A DNA stretch of 25,566 nt from a virus: IMG/VR virus record IMGVR_UViG_3300008121_000022, positions 1 to 25,566 of that record, one strand, 5' to 3'. The position numbers were made by a program, and so were the translations under genes. Each line of letters opens with the position of its first letter. Within the stretch, counting starts at the first letter, position 1. This document shows, piece after piece, positions 22,545-25,566 of this stretch. Under the pieces are notes generated by a model that worked only from the letters and a program-made list of their open reading frames with translations, was not told the DNA's origin and ran no database searches.

Positions 22545-24210
22545 TGATATCCTCTGCGGATGGGATGGTGTCGGTGAAAATACATAGGTCGTTAGCCTCA
22601 TTATAGTCTGGATTATATTTCTTAGCAAATCTGTCATTTTCCCAATATTCATCTTCAGTGAGTTTTGGATTGTTGTCTCCAAATAGCATGATTACATTAT
22701 TACTTGTTTGCTGACTCAAGTATCCTACAGCATAACTTATATCATCTACCCACTCATTAGTCGAGAATAGAGGAAAGCCGACTATTTCATTAATAGCGTG
22801 GTCTGGGTCATAAGTTTCATCAAGCGTATAGTCTGTTAAATGAGGCTTGTAAACGTGCAATTGACCGTTTTTGATAAATGGTACTACTGCACCGAACCTT
22901 TTTTCTTTGTCAGCTTGAGCTTTTCCGCCCCAAACACTAGGGCGGAAAGGTACGATATTAGGAAATTCGCTAGCAAGCAAGCGCATTACTGCTTCCCCAT
23001 TAGCTTTTGCTTCTACGCCAATTTCGGCTTGAGGATATTTCTTAGCTAGTTTTTTGATAGCTGCCATTTGCCCCACAATATCTAACTTTGCTCGAATACC
23101 ATCAATTACATAATAGTTATTTTCTTTTCTGCCTACTACTGCACCAAGGTTCCATGATGTAGAGGCTTGAGATGCTGCAAAGGTCAAATCCCACATAATA
23201 ATCATGGAATCTAGCTTAGTAGGTTTTTGCGACACAATCCTGATATCTGTTTCACTGATGGTTATGCCTTTGCCACCACCACTGGGGTCTTGTTGGAATA
23301 ATGTTTTACGTCTAATAGGTTTAATGGTATTAAGATAACTAAGGGGAAGTCTATTAGCATCCATAAGTTCACCTTCGGTTTTGCGTGGGTCATTCCATTT
23401 AACCCCAAGAGGTGAGAAGTATGTCTTACGAGCCGCAAACTCAGCAGGTATACAAAGCTCAAAAAACCCGTCTTCGCCTTTATATTCTTCAAATAAATGT
23501 GCAATTAAATCTGCATCTCCAAGACGTTGACATATAGCCATTTTGACATCTGTATTGACATCGTTACTGCGACCGAACAATTGGTCAGTTACCCAGCTAT
23601 TACGTTCTAATCTGATACGCTCATTTTTATACATTTCTTCATCGATGATGTCGTCGATAAGAAATACAGTTCCTCCACTACCAATAATCCCTGTATCTGG
23701 AGAGGATATATTTATTTCTCCTCTGCCCGTATTGGCAACCTTTTTCTTTGTTGATTGGTCTTCAGACAGGCGAAAGCTAAAATAAGGACTTTCTAAATTG
23801 CAGTATCTATTTGAATAAGCTGGATTATTAATAATGTTTCTAGTCCCTAACAAGTTGGTAGTACACAAATCAAGTTTGTGAGAAGCTAGAAAAAACCTTT
23901 CTTCTGGGTGCGTAATCCATCTATATGCAGGAGATGAAACAGAGGCTAATGTTGACTTTGAACTACGAGGTGATACAGTAATCGCAAGACGGCGTATTTG
24001 CCTATTAAGAGCTGCCTCAATATGTTCAGCAATAATATCGATGTGCCAATTAGATGTAAGGGCTGTTCCTTGATGAAATCCCCATGACCAAGGAAAGAAA
24101 TATCTTAATTTTTTACTTGCTTTTTCTGCCAACACATCATCGAGCGCATCACTCATTCTACGAAGCTCGGCATCACTCATGTCATTGGAATTTTTCTGTC
24201 TGGTTGCCAT
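22528..24210 (-). CDS. terL: Terminase large subunit (DNA-packaging ATPase and nuclease)
   Basis: The ATPase half of this 560-residue protein has a Walker A variant 'SPRSSKST' (80-87), a Walker B 'TVFLIDDII' (181-189, with Asp186 and Asp187) and a coupling motif 'MAICQRLGDADLIAHL' (224-239). The nuclease half has the RNase H-like acidic residues expected: Asp341 in 'IMWDLTF', Glu400 in 'IGVEAKANG', and Asp489/Asp490 in 'WVDDISYA'. It cuts the concatemer and drives DNA into the prohead through the portal. It heads the minus-strand cluster and is divergent from a plus-strand operon that ends in the probable small subunit. There is no strong ribosome site; the start is chosen by the N-terminal helix and the 109-base gap. 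Confidence 0.92.
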   Translation of the reverse strand: MATRQKNSNDMSDAELRRMSDALDDVLAEKASKKLRYFFPWSWGFHQGTALTSNWHIDIIAEHIEAALNRQIRRLAITVSPRSSKSTLASVSSPAYRWITHPEERFFLASHKLDLCTTNLLGTRNIINNPAYSNRYCNLESPYFSFRLSEDQSTKKKVANTGRGEINISSPDTGIIGSGGTVFLIDDIIDEEMYKNERIRLERNSWVTDQLFGRSNDVNTDVKMAICQRLGDADLIAHLFEEYKGEDGFFELCIPAEFAARKTYFSPLGVKWNDPRKTEGELMDANRLPLSYLNTIKPIRRKTLFQQDPSGGGKGITISETDIRIVSQKPTKLDSMIIMWDLTFAASQASTSWNLGAVVGRKENNYYVIDGIRAKLDIVGQMAAIKKLAKKYPQAEIGVEAKANGEAVMRLLASEFPNIVPFRPSVWGGKAQADKEKRFGAVVPFIKNGQLHVYKPHLTDYTLDETYDPDHAINEIVGFPLFSTNEWVDDISYAVGYLSQQTSNNVIMLFGDNNPKLTEDEYWENDRFAKKYNPDYNEANDLCIFTDTIPSAEDINAIQF

Positions 24211-24319
24211 GCTTATGTATGTTATCTTATACTAAGCAATCATATCACTTTTCCTGTGTCTCGATTCAAAGTTCAGATTAAAGAAAAATCCACTCACTAT
24301 CCAGTATCTCAAGGTCATT
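24211..24319. promoter_or_regulatory. Divergent promoter region between terminase operons
   Basis: This 109-base AT-rich gap drives transcription both ways. On the minus strand TATAAG lies about 20 bases before the large terminase ATG, with no good -35. On the plus strand AAGGT lies 4 bases before the next ATG. I see no clear palindrome. Confidence 0.4.
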
Positions 24320-24493
24320 ATGCCATCAGAAAAAAACATTGTAGCGGCTAATGCAGTGATGGTATGGGTAGTGACGCATAAAGAATTAGATTTGAAGTTA
24401 TATAGTCCATTGGAGAACGTGGTAGAGTACATAGACATCAACCAAGTGCCTTACGGGGTGCAGAAAAAAGAGATTAGGAGGATTGATGAATAG
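24320..24493 (+). CDS. Small hypothetical protein, first gene of the rightward operon
   Basis: This is a 57-residue frame from the ATG at 24320 to the TAG at 24493. The sequence reads MPSEKNIVAANAVMVWVVTH and continues with a compact alpha/beta pattern ending 'GVQKKEIRRIDE'. No family is recognised. Its stop overlaps the next gene's ATG by 8 bases, and an AGGAGG for that gene lies within its last codons. This gene-to-gene overlap, repeated through the cassette, supports it as coding. Confidence 0.5.
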   Translation: MPSEKNIVAANAVMVWVVTHKELDLKLYSPLENVVEYIDINQVPYGVQKKEIRRIDE

Positions 24494-24707
24494 ATTACCA
24501 GACTATAAGGTTATACAAACTGGACGAGATAGTTTTGCTGTAAGTAGGGCTTACTGGTGGATTGGATTATATTGGAGACATCTTAAAACCTTTTGCAGTT
24601 ATGTACAAGCAAAGGACTATATCATGTGGGAAAAGATACTCACAGGTAAGTTAACCCTTTCCCCTGCTCAATTAGCTAAGGTACTTAAAAATGTACAGGG
24701 TAGTTAA
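24486..24707 (+). CDS. Small Trp/Tyr-rich hypothetical protein A
   Basis: This 73-residue protein starts at the ATG at 24486, preceded by AGGAGG four bases upstream; the TTG just before it is too close to that site. 'LPDYKVIQTGRDSFAVSRAY' leads to a Trp-rich 'WWIGLYWRHL' and a helical C-terminus. The opening resembles that of the next gene (Y-[KR]-V-[IV], then [FW]-[AG]-V), so the two may be diverged copies. Function unknown; it lies two genes upstream of the probable small terminase. Confidence 0.6.
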   Translation: MNRLPDYKVIQTGRDSFAVSRAYWWIGLYWRHLKTFCSYVQAKDYIMWEKILTGKLTLSPAQLAKVLKNVQGS

Positions 24708-24900
24708 ACTTGATAACGAACTGTGGGGTGTACAGCAAAAGGTCTTGTTGTGGTGGTTGAACTATAGCGTCGTACAATGGGTATCTGAGAATAACTTTCA
24801 TAGTGTACCTGAGAAAATATCTGTGGCATTCTTTTCGGAAGAAGAGGCTGAGGATTTTGTTGAATTACTTAACAATGGAGAATTAAAAGATGGCAAATAG
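24691..24900 (+). CDS. Small Trp-rich hypothetical protein B
   Basis: This 69-residue protein overlaps the preceding gene by 17 bases and the next by 11. It begins 'MYRVVKLDNELWGVQQKVLLWW' and ends in an acidic helix 'FSEEEAEDFVELLNNGEL'. It is likely a small alpha/beta protein. A shared start pattern with the upstream gene suggests tandem duplication, though similarity is weak beyond about 25 residues. No function can be given. Confidence 0.6.
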   Translation: MYRVVKLDNELWGVQQKVLLWWLNYSVVQWVSENNFHSVPEKISVAFFSEEEAEDFVELLNNGELKDGK

Positions 24901-25566
24901 TCCAATCGAGCAAAAACTAAAATCACTGCGTAACTTAAACAGCAACCAGCCCGAACTACAGAAAATAACAATACACAAGGCTAATAAAACAAGCTGGATT
25001 AACTGGAACCATATTCGCAACGCCTATGTTCTAGGTAAACGCATTGAAGAGTTTAATGAGGAGACTGGACACACACGTATTTGGTCTGAGAGTTATAACT
25101 TAGAGGAGCTGGCGGATGAGTTTGGTGTTGGTATTAGTCAGCTAACCAAGAAGTCTGCCATAGAAGGCTGGGGTCAGCTTAGAAATAGTTACTTGGCGCG
25201 AGTACAAGAAGAGGCTCTTGGACGTGAGCTTGGTTACTTTACCAATGAGGAAAGTGAGGCTGAAGCAAATACGTTAGCTATTATTCGTAAAGGGGTGAGA
25301 CTGATTAATTTAGGGATAGAGCAGAAGTACGGCGACTTACTTGAGGCTATGGATAGTAATGATGATATAGATTTTCGGGAGTATGAGAAAGTTGACCTCA
25401 AGGCGCTCAATGAGGGCATCAAAGGGTTGAAAGCGTTGCATGAATTACATGGCAAAGTAATGGAAAACGCTCCTAAAACTAATCAGGAGCTACTTGAGCA
25501 ACTTAACCGTAGTAAAACTGTTGAAAGATTGAAGAACCCTAAAGAGCGCCAAAGATTACAGACTGA
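24890..25566 (+). CDS. terS: Probable terminase small subunit, cut by the window edge
   Basis: The frame runs from the ATG at 24890, with GGAG nine bases upstream, to the last base: 225 residues, still open. Residues 69-95, 'YNLEELADEFGVGISQLTKKS', form a helix-turn-helix and are followed by 'EGWGQLRNSYLARVQEE'. This matches the small-terminase pattern in which a recognition helix is followed by G-W-x-x-x-R-x-x-Y. The rest is helical and charged, suited to oligomerisation. The small subunit recognises phage DNA and loads the large subunit. It sits on the opposite strand from the large subunit gene, about 680 bases away, which is unusual. A general DNA-binding protein of similar fold is the alternative. 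Confidence 0.6.
   Translation, partial: MANSPIEQKLKSLRNLNSNQPELQKITIHKANKTSWINWNHIRNAYVLGKRIEEFNEETGHTRIWSESYNLEELADEFGVGISQLTKKSAIEGWGQLRNSYLARVQEEALGRELGYFTNEESEAEANTLAIIRKGVRLINLGIEQKYGDLLEAMDSNDDIDFREYEKVDLKALNEGIKGLKALHELHGKVMENAPKTNQELLEQLNRSKTVERLKNPKERQRLQT

Noticed and set aside
22545-22682. Longer start for the gene after the large terminase
   Set aside because: A 155-base overlap with the terminase and no good ribosome site; the ATG at 22544 has AGAGG at the right distance.
1-25566. Search for tRNAs, CRISPR arrays, insertion sequences, attachment sites and lysis genes
   Set aside because: No cloverleaf, regular spaced repeat, transposase, integrase, endolysin or holin pattern was seen.

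Overview
The window is a piece of a tailed-phage (Caudoviricetes) genome, or of a prophage of one. It carries the DNA-packaging genes, a block of tail-fibre genes, a full head-building module and the start of the tail module. It shows no tRNA, rRNA, CRISPR array, insertion sequence, integrase, lysis gene or replication gene. The host is probably a filamentous cyanobacterium of the Anabaena/Nostoc kind. DNA is roughly 40% GC by eye and many genes lack a Shine-Dalgarno site. I also saw no GATC, GGCC, CCGG, GGWCC, CYCGRG or ATGCAT site in 25.6 kb. Those are the target sites of restriction enzymes and methylases known from Anabaena. The host call is inference.

Nearly everything from 24210 down to 1 is read on the minus strand, so the functional order runs right to left. 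It starts with the large terminase (24210-22528), a small unknown protein, fibres and fibre-associated proteins (22171-14903), and a Mu gpF/SPP1 gp7-like head morphogenesis protein (14310). Next come an unknown (12691), a prohead protease (11820), and three proteins rich in glycine zippers (10792, 9437, 8976). The module then continues with an acidic scaffold (7000), a decoration protein (6073), the major capsid protein (5149), and a ComEA-like helix-hairpin-helix protein (3807). It ends with an unknown, a head-tail connector (2765), a tail terminator (2060), the tail tube protein (1533), a small unknown, and a truncated probable tail assembly chaperone (309). Junctions are tight (TAATG overlaps, 1-20 nt overlaps), which points to a long operon. 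Two RNA hairpins, before the scaffold and after the capsid gene, may set expression levels inside it.

Three stretches break the pattern on the plus strand: a small XRE-type regulator (11863-12105), an HU/IHF-like DNA-binding protein (14349-14906), and a rightward cassette of overlapping small genes ending in a likely small terminase (24320 to the right edge). No portal gene is recognisable, although it normally sits between the large terminase and the head morphogenesis gene. Here that interval holds fibres.

The most interesting signal is a short recurring motif, Ala-x-Phe, often Lys-Ser-Ala-x-Phe. It sits at the domain boundaries of the predicted prohead protease, recurs in the scaffold, and punctuates the glycine-zipper proteins, including three near-identical copies of Ile-Arg-Lys-Ser-Ala-x-Phe in the 629-residue protein. 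In those proteins it precedes a repeated unit made of a Gly/Ala-rich hydrophobic hairpin, a basic patch and a helix with a D-P-x-x-R signature. I propose that these are internal virion polyproteins cut by the prohead protease into membrane-active (DNA-ejection) peptides. A second strong point is a 68-codon open frame that extends the head morphogenesis gene in the -1 frame.
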